The translations under genes were made by a program, and so were the position numbers. DNA of 64,000 nt from Schistocerca nitens (taxonomy: Eukaryota > Arthropoda > Insecta > Orthoptera > Acrididae), in assembly GCF_023898315.1 (NCBI RefSeq), contig NC_064622.1, forward strand, positions 177,526,178 through 177,590,177, read 5' to 3'. Under the pieces are notes generated by a model, which made no database searches, was not told where the DNA came from, and was given only the letters and a program-made list of their open reading frames with translations. Positions 53,880 through 64,000 of the stretch are shown one piece after another. Position 1 is the first letter of the stretch, and each line of letters starts with the position of its first letter.

Positions 53880-54060
53880 TACATAGTCTCCATACTCTTC
53901 GTTCAGTTCCATCAAAAACTGTTTCATTTGACTGTGTAATAATGCGTATGACTTCAGAAAATTTTCTATTCGTACCACCAATTTCATCACGCTCTCCATG
54001 CCTGCATATTTAGCCAAAGTGTTTCTTGATATACAGGACAATGAACCCCGAAATCGTGTG

Positions 54061-54650
54061 TCAGTTGTTGTAATTTTTTACTTTTTCGTTGCGAAGTAAT
54101 TATTGCGAGTCAATCTTTATAAATTTATGCTCTTTCATTGTTATGTAAATATTTAAATTGTTTCTGCATGGTGCTGTAAAGTCCTCCATAGCAGATTTTC
54201 GGTGCCCGCCGATTATTCGAGTGTATAACAGGTATTGAGAATTCTCATCTTTCTCTTCCGTGATAGATTTTTAAAGGCTTGTGACGATAGATCGCCAGAC
54301 TCTTTTTTTATGTGCGAACTACCAGCTGTTTTAAGTTATTTTAATAATTCTCTTGAAAATGATTTCATTCCTCTATAATGACTTTGTCACATTTTTAAAA
54401 ATAATATATTTTACTTTGTTCACTGTACCGAGAGCTGATCACCAAACAATAATTAATCCCTACGTTACCTGATGTATTTGACGGAGTTACTCTTCCGTAC
54501 AAGTGTGTTACCCAGAACTTGATTTTGTTGATGGCGTTTAGCGCCCGGAAACCTCAAACCACACACAGTTGTTGATGGCGATCTTCAATGCTACGGTATG
54601 GCTGAGGAAGAGGAGGTGGTTAGTATCCTCTCCTACACAGGAAGAGAGAA
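54061..54650. other. Unassigned spacer
   Basis: AT-rich, no recognised feature. Confidence 0.3.
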
Positions 54651-54995
54651 GTGTTCAAATGTTCAAATGTGTGTGAATTGTGAAGGTCCCTTGACTTACA
54701 CACTACTTAAACTAACTTACTCTAAGCCGGAGTGGCCGAGCGGTTCTAGGCGCTACAGTCTGGAGCCGCACGACCGATGCGGTCGCAGGTTCGAATCCTG
54801 CCTCGGGCATGGATGTGTGTGATGTCCTTAGGTTAGTTAGGTTTAAGTAGTTACAAGTTCTAGGGGACTGATGACCTCAGAAGTTAAGTCCCATAGTGCT
54901 CAGAGCCATTTGAACCATTTTTTTTAACTTACTCTAAGGACAACACACACCCATGCACGAGGGAGGACTCGAATCGCCGGCAGGAGGGGCCGCGT
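54651..54995 (-). mobile_element. SINE family C (older), split by SINE family A
   Basis: The left part 54651-54725 (gttcaaatgtgtgtgaattg, cacactacttaaac) and right part 54926-54995 (aacttactctaaggacaaca, gggaggactcgaatcgccgg) join into one family C copy, reverse strand and diverged. A short left duplication (gttcaaat twice) is seen. Confidence 0.85.
54726..54925 (+). mobile_element. SINE family A nested in SINE family C
   Basis: A 12-bp duplication AACTTACTCTAA (54714-54725 and 54926-54937). The head gccggagtggccgagcggtt, B box ggttcgaatcc, core and a T-rich 3' end are all present. Confidence 0.95.
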
Positions 54996-55004
54996 GAAAA
55001 CCTA

Positions 55005-57050
55005 AATCCAGTCACAAATTTCGCCTGATATCCCATACGATCGTACTTTTGTTAATAAGCGGTGGTGTGGTGCTGCGCCAAATGCTTTTCGGAAATCGAG
55101 AAATACTGCACCTACCTGACTGCTTTGATCCGTGGCTTTCAGGATGTAATGTGAAAAAAGTGCGAGTTCGGTTTCACGCGTTCTGTGTTTACGGAATTTT
55201 TGCTTGTTGGCGTGGAAGAGTCATTGACTCTTATATATCTATCGATACTAATATCTATTTCATTCATCTTTTCAGTGGTACGAGAATTAAACTGGGGCAA
55301 TAATCATGGCTTTTCCTTACTGAATAAATGTTTATAAACAGAGTTGAGCATCTCTGCTTTTGCTTTTCCGCTCTCAATTTCAGTTCTGTCTTGTCCATCA
55401 GCGAGTAGACGCTAACTTTGGTTCCTCTAACAGCCTTGACATACGACCAGAGTTTCTGTGGGTTTGGTGAATGATCTTTCACAACAATGTAAATGTTCAA
55501 ATGTGTGTGAAATCTTATGGGACTTAACTGCTAAGGTCATCAGTCCCTAAGCTTACACACTACTTAACCTAAATTATCCTAAGGACAAACACATACACCC
55601 ATGCCCGAGGGAGGACTCGAACCTCCGCCGGGACCAGCCGCACAGTCCATGACTGCAGCGCCTCAGACCGCTCGACTAATCCCGCGCGGCACAATAATCT
55701 ACTAAGGTAATCAGTGAAGACTTCACGTATTGTTCTCCTGATTGCCACGCTCGTTTCATTCAGCATCTCTCTATCTACAGTCCTATGCTTTGTTTTATAT
55801 GTATTACGCAGTAGTCTCTATTTTTTTAGAAGCTTCCTTACAGCAACTGTATACGGTGGATGATCTCTCTCATCATGAAATGTTCTACTGGGTACATATC
55901 TATCCAGTGCCTTGTCAACTATGCTTTTAAACTTGTTCGATAGTTTTTTACATGCTCCTGTCCTGAGATAAAAGTTTCAATTTCCTAACTGAGATTTGAC
56001 GCTACTGCATCTTTGTCTACTTTGCTGAATACATAAATATTTTTATTCGTTTTAATTACCTTTTGTAATTTGGTATACATTATTGCTACAATTTCCTTAT
56101 GGTCGCTGATACCAGTGTCGGTGTGGACATCCCCAAAGAGGTCAGGTCTGCTTGTTGTCATTAGATCTATTTTCATCATGAGTTGCGTTAAAAACTATCT
56201 GTTCTAGGCGGTTTACAGAGAAGGCAATTAGTAATGTTTCACAGGATGTCTTCTCATGCCCACCACTAACATATCTACGAGTACAATTATCTCAATTGAT
56301 TGTTGGATGATTAAAGTGTCTTCCAATGATTACATTATGATTGGGGAACTTATGTGCAAGCGAATTGAGGTTTTCTCTAAAGTTTTCGGTCACATCAGGA
56401 CGTAGGTCTGTTGGTCGACAGAAGAATCGTCTTATAACTTTATTCCCACTCTTGATACTGGGTCTTGCCCAAACAATCTCAAGTGCAACTTCAATTTTTC
56501 TGTGCCTAGTGCCACGTGAACTTCAGTGCTTATCAGGAGCCCTTCAAACTATGGCACTTAGTTGGAAAGCTTCGACATTTAACCAATAGGATTTTAATAC
56601 TCCCATCTGCAAGGGGGGGGGGGGCGCTCTTTGGATCTTACACTGATACTTCTGGCATTCCTCAAGTACCTGGATTGGATGGAGGGCCGCCTAAAAAGGT
56701 AAAAAATAAATGAAAAACAGCCTCTGATGTATAGTACACTCGCAACCCCATTTAGGGGGACCCTACAACTCTTAACCCTATGGGGCAACTCTAGTAAGCT
56801 ATAAACTTACTTATCACAAAATCTTCGGAGCTCAAGCCTTTCACTCGACTCAGAACCAGGAAGCCACGAATTGTTCTCGGACAATCTGCCGATTGTTAGC
56901 TTTGATGAATCTCCGGGAGCAAGGCTGCTATTCTCAATCTTCGCTGCTAATCGCTGAAATGACCCAAGAATTGCCTCGAAGCCCAGAAGACAGGCTTCAA
57001 CGTATGCCACAGGACCAACAGAACGCACATTCATCAGCGATGACATTTCT
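55005..57050 (-). pseudogene. LINE 5' region (ORF1 and endonuclease part), decayed
   Basis: The reverse strand from about 57046 encodes 'MSSLMNVRSVGPVAYVEACLLGFEAILGSFQRLAAKIENSS..' and 'DSSKLTIGRLSENNSWLPGSESSERLELRRF', recalled as an N-terminal region of a common orthopteran LINE. An endonuclease-like stretch follows at about 55700-56600, then linker text to about 55010. A G-run at 56610-56622 and a SINE (55489-55689) interrupt it. Frames are broken many times. The RT remnant at 18640-19600 may come from the same family's 3' part. Confidence 0.6.
55489..55689 (-). mobile_element. SINE family C, reverse strand, full length
   Basis: Duplication CACAACAAT (55480-55488) against CACAATAAT (55690-55698), 8 of 9. 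The 3' end is left, the B box reversed (ggactcgaacctccg, 55613), and the head ends gactaatcccgcgcgg. Confidence 0.9.
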
Positions 57051-57740
57051 CGTTACATAGGTGAAACTATTTCACACCTCTTATGCTATTTTATTTATTT
57101 TTCCTCGAAGTAGATTTATGAGTTCACGATAAAATATACATTGACTGCAGCTATAAACTTTGAGAATGTTCATACATTTTCCAGTCCAAATATATTAGTG
57201 TTTTTGGCTGTTCCACAGTTAAAATTTTAAAAAAAAGTTTGCTTGAAAATTTCTTGTAATGTTCTCTTTTTCATCGTGACGACTGTCAATAATTTTCTTT
57301 CGGAAAGAATTGCCGATACTTTAGACTAAAAATTGAAGTGTGTGACATTTTTCGGGATTTTTACTAAAATTTGAAACTATCACTAAATGGAAATACCGCA
57401 AGACGGCGAGAAGACCTTGATCTGCCTGCTTTTGTGACGACCACTGTCCCTGCCGTGTAATCCTGATTATTAAGTTTCATGCTCCTACGTGGTCTTTGGA
57501 GGAGAAGTGTCTGGGTTGACTAGGGAAAAAGCATGCTGCAATTTCATAGTTCGATAAAAGTCTCTGGTGTTCTTCCTCTGGAAATCCCTCTCCACTTGGT
57601 CGTAGATGACCTTTTTTTTTACGTTCTATTGGTGTTTATGATGATCCTATATGTGGTTTTCCTTGTCTCGAGGAAGTCTGTGTAATTAGTCATACTCTTG
57701 TTACTGTTCTAGCTGAGGCAAGCTTGCCTTGAGAGTATTG
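57051..57740. other. Unassigned spacer
   Basis: No recognised feature. A T-run lies at about 57612. Confidence 0.3.
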
Positions 57741-57744
57741 TTAT

Positions 57745-59622
57745 CTTTAGACACAGGAGTTGGACATAAATATAGAAACACCGCGATAAATGCATGCTCC
57801 AATAGAAATGCAGACGCCAGTCATGACCGCAGGTTGCGCTGTTGTATTTAGCCACGAACAGCGCCTGTGCAACGTCCTCGATACGTTGCAGGTGTCAGTC
57901 GTGGTCAGAACATTGTGCTCCGTAGTTGTGAGTGCATTATGTGGGGGCTGTATGAATTCGAACGTGGGGAAATTGTTGCTACTCGAATGGTGGGTGCTTC
58001 CGTAACCAAGGTAGCCGAAGCGTTTGGTTTGCAAGAGGCACCGTATCGACTATTTTTACCGTATACACGGAAAGCTGAAAAACATCATGCTCTATGTTAC
58101 AACGCGGACGGTAACTGTAGAGCATTGTGAAGAAAAATAAACAGATGACAGCTTAAAAAGTCACCGCAGAAGTGAATGTCGCATTCGCATTCCCTCTCGG
58201 CACCAAAATAAGACGAAGGGAGCTGTATAAGCAGGGAATTGCGGAATGAGATTGAATTCCAGACCCACTCATCAGTTATGTAAATGCCCATACCAAGAAA
58301 ATATGCTGCGGAAGCTATAACCTGGATTGTGGAGCAACGGAAGAAAACCATTTCGCCGGATGAGTCATGTTTCACACTGTTTCCAACAGTTGGAGGAGTT
58401 TAGGTCCCAATAGTGAAACATGGCGGGCCTTTGGTGATGATTTGGGCAGCCACAACGTGGTATTCAATGAGTCCCATGCTTACTCTGCAAGGTCGCATTA
58501 CTGCCAGGGATTACGTAATCGTTTTGGCTAAACAGGTCTGTTCCATGTGAAACGTCCCCTTAGAAAAATTAATGAATTACTGTGCTGATAAACCTCGTAC
58601 GTTATTTGATTTTGAAACAACTCAGCAGAACTGAACGTACTCAGACATTTCTCTCTTGACTTATTCTGATCAACACTAAACTGACACACAATATTTTTAG
58701 CGCAACGCAATCTTTCAATAATCCCTACAAAAGAATGGCCCTGACTAACAATAACCTAAATCTTTCATGAATCACTTACCCCACAAAAATCTTCGTTACT
58801 CGAACTACTGCAATACAGCGAGCGCCAATACTGCCTGCTAAATAAAAGGTTCTAACTACTGAAGGTACTAACTACTGATAGGTATAGTTAGCAAATGAAA
58901 GATTTTGATAGACAGCAAACAACGTATTTACCTTAATAGTGTTCAAAAGTCATTCGTGACATCCAGTCTTACAAATTTACTCTTTCTGGTGGACACACGT
59001 CCAGATCATCCGCTCTCAAAACTGCGCCATCTCTCTCCTCACATCCACCACTGCCGGCGGCTCACCTCCAACTGCGCAACGCTACGCACTGTTCACATCC
59101 AACTGCCCAACACTACAATAGCAAATATTCCAACAACGCAAACCAGCCACAGACTTCACACTGTACAGTCAGTGATTTTCATATAGAGCGCTACGTGGCG
59201 TTACCAACATAAAAACCTAAACAGCCTACTTACACATGGTACAGCGTTTGTTTCCCATTGGTAATGCTCTGTTCCAAGACGGCACAGTTTGCATCGTCCA
59301 GGACTGCTTTTGTGAGCATGAGGATGTATTGTTGCATCTCTCCTGGCCAGCACAAGCACCAGATCTCAATATTATTTAGTCTTTGTGGCCTGCTTTGGAG
59401 AGAAGGGTGCGTGCTCGTTATCTACATCCAGCACTGTTACCTGAATTTGCCACTATTTTGCACGAAGAAGGGTATAAGATTCCCTTAAAAACCATACAGT
59501 ACCTGCATTTATCCATTCGGAGGTGACTGGAAGCTGTTTTGAATGTCATCGGCTTTCCTACACAGTACTCGGCATGGGATTGTGATTCTGGTATTCCCAT
59601 AATTTTGTACAAACACTGTATG
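57745..59622 (+). pseudogene. Tc1-like element remnant split by a solo LTR
   Basis: The left end acaggagttggacataaata and the right end (inverse of ttttgtacaaacactgt) form an imperfect TIR. HTH text 'MWGLYEFERGEIVATRMVGASVTKVAEAFGL' lies near 57940-58040. Catalytic-region debris lies at 58330-58540. After the LTR come 'LFQDGTVCIVQDC'-like and 'QAPDLNII' text (59270-59400). Many frame changes. Without the LTR the element is about 1.19 kb. Confidence 0.75.
58548..59234 (-). repeat. Solo LTR, sibling of the LTR family at 30615 (fossil)
   Basis: 687 bp in reverse sense with a 4-bp duplication CATG (58544-58547 and 59235-59238). Reversed, it begins tgtaagtaggctgtttaggt and ends aaggggacgtttca, like the 30615 element, and shares internal blocks (gagccgccggcagtggtgg-like, ctaactatacctatcagta). 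It diverges more than the 30615 pair do from each other, so it is an older member or sister subfamily. No internal region remains. Confidence 0.9.
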
Positions 59623-59849
59623 TAAGGTTGGCAGTGGCCGGACGCAGATCGTTAGCGGTCCGAAGCCTACCAACATCTACCGATTCCGAACAAAGGACCA
59701 GAGCGGCCAGGAAAAGATCGACAAATACAGTGTGTCCCATATAAAAGCAGTACATAAAACCAGTACGCTTCAAGCCCGAGATACAAGTGATAATGAACTA
59801 ACTGAAAAAGAATAGATAATGGTAACGCTAGAAAAATGTAGTTACGTGT

Positions 59850-60640
59850 TAATAAAACGTGCTGGAAGTGGTGGACATGGGCATCTAGGAACCGCTGGCT
59901 TTGTGAGATGGCAACAAACTGTTCTCTCTGCAGGTTTGACTTTGTTAATCTCTATAGTAATGTTCTGTTTAAGATAGTCTATTGAGCGAGGATTGTCAGC
60001 ATACACTTTGCTTCGAAGTAAGTTCCACAAGTAAAAAGCACTCCGTCTTAAGGCCACGAGTGGCCTACCGGGACCATCCGACCGCCGTGTCATCCTAAGT
60101 GGAGGATGCGGATAGGAGGGTCGTGGGGTCACCACACCGCTCTCCCGGTCGTTATGATGGTATTCTTGACCGAAGCCGCTACTACTCGGCATCGCGAGGC
60201 TGAGTGCACCCCGAGAAATGGCAACAGTGCATGGCGGCCTGGATGGTCACCCATCCAAACGCCGACCACGCCCGACAGCGCTTAACTTCGGTGATCTAAC
60301 GGGAGCCGGTGTATCCACTGCGGCAAGGCTGTTGCCACAAGTAAAAAGCACAGCATGTTAAGTTCAGAGACCTTGGGGGCCAGAGATCTCTTCTGACAAG
60401 TCTGTCTTCAGGAACCACGTTGGAGACGGTGGCCGTACTTTGGTTGGATGTGTGAGCGGTTGCTCCATCTTGCTGGAATACTGCGTACAGCTTCTCTGCA
60501 TCTGTTAATTGTGAATAGGAAGTGTCAAAAATCTCTAGATACCAGGCACTGGTTAAGGAGTGATTGAAAAATATGGGGTCAATAATGTACAAATAGGAAA
60601 AATATACAGCTCAGTGGATATTAAAAACCCCATTCTGGGT
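59850..60640 (-). pseudogene. Mariner-like transposase, C-terminal half, split by a 5S-derived SINE
   Basis: Reverse strand: 'IIDPIFFNHSLTSAWYLEIFDT', 'LYAVFQQDGATAHTSN' (second catalytic Asp), 'VVPEDRLVRRDLWPPRSLNLTCCAFYLW' (third catalytic position changed: L-N for P-D, A for D) at 60350-60592. Beyond the SINE, 'NLLRSKVYADNPRSIDYLKQNITIEINKV' lies at about 59930-60020. No N-terminal half was identified. Confidence 0.8.
60042..60334 (-). mobile_element. SINE3-type SINE derived from 5S rRNA
   Basis: A 17-bp perfect duplication CCACAAGTAAAAAGCAC (60025-60041 and 60335-60351). The reverse strand begins caacagccttgccgcagtgg and then atacaccggctcccgttaga, tcaccgaagttaagcgctgt and cgtttggatgggtgaccatc, which follow insect 5S rRNA (internal promoter: A box, intermediate element, C box). 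A non-5S body and 3' end follow (gacggagtg). It is not a functional 5S gene. Confidence 0.93.
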
Positions 60641-63600
60641 GGTAAGCAGCGTAGTGCGAAGAAAGCTTAGTATGAAAGAAAAGTTTCTTCTTTCAGACAC
60701 GTGTCTACTATCCCAGAAAATGTAATTGAAATTGTTGTAACTGGGTTTATATTTGGCTGAAACACACTAATGTTATAGAAAAGAGACTTTCAAAACCATA
60801 CTTTAGTTAGCGTTCCACTATAATAGACATCTTCAGGTTCTTAAATGCAAAGGATATCGGCTTTCAGAGATGGTTCTGCTTCTTATAGGAAACATGTATT
60901 AATGGTGACCTTGCGATGGTTCTAATTGATAATGGCTAGCATTAGTCGAAAGAGGGTGAAGTTGCAGCGAAAAGCGTTCAATCGAAGTAAAGAAATAAGC
61001 CCGAAATATGCCGAAAACGAAAAAAAGGATAAATGAAATCCACAATTTTTTGGGCTACAATGACTCAGAATGAATATACACAGTATATTGCGCATCGTCT
61101 TTGGATACTCGGGTAAAAAACGTCCGAGCCCTACTCGTAACACTATACTGAAAGCGAACACAATAAACTGCTGCGTTACATGGCACAGGCAAGCAAGATG
61201 CCTTTAGCCAGCTTGGGGTGGGCGCAGCTTGGCTTGGGAGTTCTGCTGATAACGTGCGGCGGCTTGCCTGCCCGGCTAACAGGCAATCACGGGCACGTTG
61301 AAAGCGGAATGTGTACACCTCTGCTCGAACATAATTCTATATTTGTTTGATCTGAAGATAAATGAGCGGGTTGTGAAAATTTGCTGTGTGCGGGAAATCG
61401 AAAAATATCCCATTATAAACAACTACAAACTTCCAGGTTATTGCAGGACAGATTTGATGGAAGAGCAGGGTGTGAAGTAGGAAAAGAATTTCATATGACA
61501 TGTGTAGTGTACTATATACCTATCGTTCAACGTGAAATTAACTGTGTGTCAATGAAAGCAAATGTACAAAAATTGTAAGTCGTAGCGACAATATTTTTTG
61601 GTGTGAGTAGTGGGTCTTTGTTGTTCTGTGAGCTTACACTGTCAAGTAGAAACGCAATAGTGAAAAGCCACAAATCTCCGGTATGTGCAAATACAACGAT
61701 GGTCACATACATATGATTTAACGAACACGAACTATCACCACCTCATTTCCGTGTATGTACCTCTCAAGATATTTGGATTTTCAAAACAGAAGTAACGATG
61801 TGTTATTCAGAAGAAATCAACTATTTAAGCGTTCTGTAAAAAGCTACGAAATTCGAATCGATCTGTTACAGCTTCTGGCTGCTACGAACAGCCTGCCGTT
61901 TGCATTTCTTTGGATGTACGAATGAATTCAGAATTTTCTTCGTTTTCTTATTCGTTTGTGACAATAATAGACAACCACATCTTCCTCTGGGCTTGAATCT
62001 TCGCTCGACATGCCGACTGTAACTGGAAGATAGTCTAGTGCGACAAACAGTACTCTTCCGCAGGCTCGCGTACGGCAACTGCAGTTTCTCGGTTCTGAGT
62101 GGCCCCGTGTGCGGAACTGCGTTACCAGGAATTCGGCAACCAGTTGCCGATGTAAACCGCCTGCTCTTCAGTCGCTCCATGTACGGACAGCAGAAGACTG
62201 CCGAGCTTGTTTCTGGTTGCCTTGATTGCCGTGGGGAGCAAAACACAGGTGGGAGGGAACACATTTCACTTTCCTCACGCAGTACTTGTGCAACAGCTAC
62301 GTGCATTTTATTCTCAAAGCATCAATAACGGACGTAGAAAACACATACACGTAACTAACTATTAAATGTTTCTTGAAAGACGCTTAGTGGCATGTTCAAG
62401 TAACTCAGCTTATTCGTTGCAATTTTCGGATCACCTCTCGAAATGCAACATTCAGCGCCATGGTTAATTATTTTTCTTGTTTCATCACTTTTGTTAACAG
62501 TCTCTCCGAGGATTAGTTGCTGGTGTCCACGATGTATCCAGTATTACTTTATCACGCATTTCGCAACAAGGTATTACAGACCAACCCGAATCCACTGGCT
62601 TTTGCAGTGGCTACTACAACGCTGCAAATAGTTACTGTTACATCTACAATGGCAGTGCCTGTTGTCAGACACAGAACACCAGCGGTCCGAAGTCTTCCAA
62701 CGCCTATCGTTTCAGAACTAGGAAGCTCAGTGATCAGAAAACAGTTGGTTTTCGTTTTTTTCTCTTTTTTGCATTCATGATGCTTGGTACCAAACAGGGT
62801 AGCGTAGTGTTAAAATTATGGTCGATATCAATTAGAAGAGAGTTAAACAACGCGGGCTACAAAGCGATGAGCCTGCATAAGATGTTTATATCACAAAATC
62901 CGTGGGCTTCAGACGACTTTAATGCACAAAGAACGTTGAAAATGTGGTCTGCTGATAATAATTGTGTAGTAATTAACCTTGCAAATTTTTCGAAGCTAAA
63001 TTCACTTTTACATACTTTATATTAGAAGAGATGGTGTAGACTGCTATTATCGGCGACATATGACACGATACCATGCAAATATTAATGATTATAGCAGAAA
63101 ATTTCCATCTCCTTTCAGAAATGTTTCAGGAAAAAGTGTAATTTTTCGCTTTGTCGTTGTTTAACTCCATCCTCTATTGGTTGAAGGTATTAACACTTCG
63201 CTTACACTAAAATTGTTTCATAAATTTTACTAAATGATGTCGTTAAAGTACCGAAATCATCTTCATTCATTCACAAGGAAAGATAATGATTTATGACGGT
63301 TCTATTACATCGACATTGACTTCACAAAATGTATAAACAACACAAAAATCGCCGTACTGCTACGTTTCGAGAGTTAAATTATCGCTAAAAATATTTTCTT
63401 TTGCTATTACTTCGTACAATGCCAGTTTCATTCATTACACTCAAACAAACCGCAATTATTGGTCACGTAGTAGATAATACTCACTATAAGTTCATTTTTT
63501 ACCTTGGTTATACAGCTAATCACTTCTCCCCATTTAAATCTGGCTCCAACGAGTTTCAACGCATGGTAGTTCAAGGACCTGCCACGAGAGGCCGACAAGA

Positions 63601-64000
63601 ACGCGGCAGTGTCGTTGGCGCCTGCAGATTGGTTGTGACATCTAGCGGTCAAAGTTTGAAGCATTTGCATCCGTTAAGATAGGTGACAATAGTGTACAGA
63701 AGTGCTTTATTTAGACCACGTCGACACAAAAGCTTTTTATATCACTATTTCAGTTTTTTATATAAAGCTTCCAATGTACTGTAATTCTATATATTCAAAT
63801 ATAGCGGTAAAAAATAATTCGAGGGTGTAGCAAAACATTGACTGGTGCTCGGATATCCTTGGAGAGCTGTAAGCATTACTTTCTTTGGATGTTCCGGGAA
63901 AATTGATCCCAACGCAGCGCGATGTGTGGTTGTCTCAGAGAGTGCGAAACATGGCTGACAGTGGTTTGGTGCAGTTTGGATTTAGGGACTTCTCATTGAT
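60641..64000. other. Unassigned terminal region
   Basis: No element or gene was recognised with confidence. Frames up to 146 codons (61866-62306, reverse) lack motifs. A GC-bearing stretch at 61150-61310 with gcttggggtgggcgcagctt/ggcttgggag is of unknown nature. A block near 62680 (agcggtccgaagtcttccaa) resembles 59656 (agcggtccgaagcctaccaa). Confidence 0.3.

Larger units (their letters stand above)
51985..54060 (-). pseudogene. hAT-type (ZBED/SCAN-like) transposase-derived pseudogene, split by a Tc1
   Basis: On the reverse strand at 53882-54041 'ISRNTLAKYAGMESVMKLVVRIENFLKSYALLHSQMKQFLMELNEEYGDYV' is read. It continues beyond the Tc1 as 'KVCWLSQGACLGRIF', 'KEKEARSRTAELAFKMPTIRLGSSNV' and 'WSDGDAFKKKIASWKGQILTKNTVHFPEL' (52120-52450). 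This is the middle of the RNase-H-like region of hAT proteins of the FAM200/ZBED5 kind, domesticated in vertebrates but here a decayed element. The Tc1 insertion at 52458-53879 disrupts it. Further frame changes are present. Confidence 0.7.

Noticed and set aside
60180-60334. Functional 5S rRNA gene
   Set aside because: Diverged from 5S, lacks a terminator at the expected place, continues into a SINE body and is flanked by a 17-bp duplication.

Overview
The window looks like intergenic or intronic DNA from a very large insect genome, most likely an orthopteran of the grasshopper/locust type (Schistocerca-like). No complete host gene is visible. Almost everything recognisable is a transposable element or a decayed piece of one. 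The organism call rests on recalled family resemblance: abundant tRNA-derived SINEs sharing a 'gtccttaggttagttagg' core and an 'agccatttgaaccattt' 3' end, a 5S-rRNA-derived SINE, orthopteran-type LINE tails, and many Tc1/mariner elements. It was not confirmed by any search.

Layout. 0-8 kb: SINEs, two tRNA-bearing foldback elements (one inside a Tc1), a mariner remnant with long terminal inverted repeats, and Penelope-like fragments broken by a SINE-in-SINE. 8-11 kb: a Tc1 remnant split by a 5'-truncated LINE, then a hAT tail. 12-17 kb: an RTE-like LINE with an 11-bp target duplication inside a CpG-rich, apparently repeated region. 17-22 kb: a solo LTR, a LINE remnant, a degenerate minisatellite and a candidate terminal exon of a host gene (21842-22001). 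22-27 kb: a near-perfect 60-bp-arm foldback, a Tc1 remnant, and LINE, mariner and SINE pieces.

28-42 kb is the most striking part. One Tc1-like element of about 1.2 kb (27986-42276) has been stretched to 14 kb by successive insertions. These are a SINE, a 1.4 kb AT-rich element carrying its own SINE, and an 11.5 kb Ty3/gypsy-type LTR retrotransposon that itself carries a SINE. Exact target duplications mark nearly every step.

42-54 kb holds two 1422-bp Tc1 copies that differ at about ten bases, both with open 340-codon transposases. One of them sits in a hAT-derived pseudogene. Between them lie a mariner with TIRs of about 285 bp and another Tc1 with few lesions. 54-64 kb: SINE-in-SINE, a LINE 5' region, a Tc1 split by a solo LTR, a mariner fragment split by a 5S-derived SINE, and 3.4 kb of unrecognised sequence.

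The elements do not form a pathway. Their relations are those of parasites and substrates: LINE-type machinery explains the 10-17 bp target duplications of the SINEs, Tc1/mariner transposases explain the TA duplications, and integrase explains the 4-5 bp duplications of the LTR elements. The stacking order gives a relative chronology.
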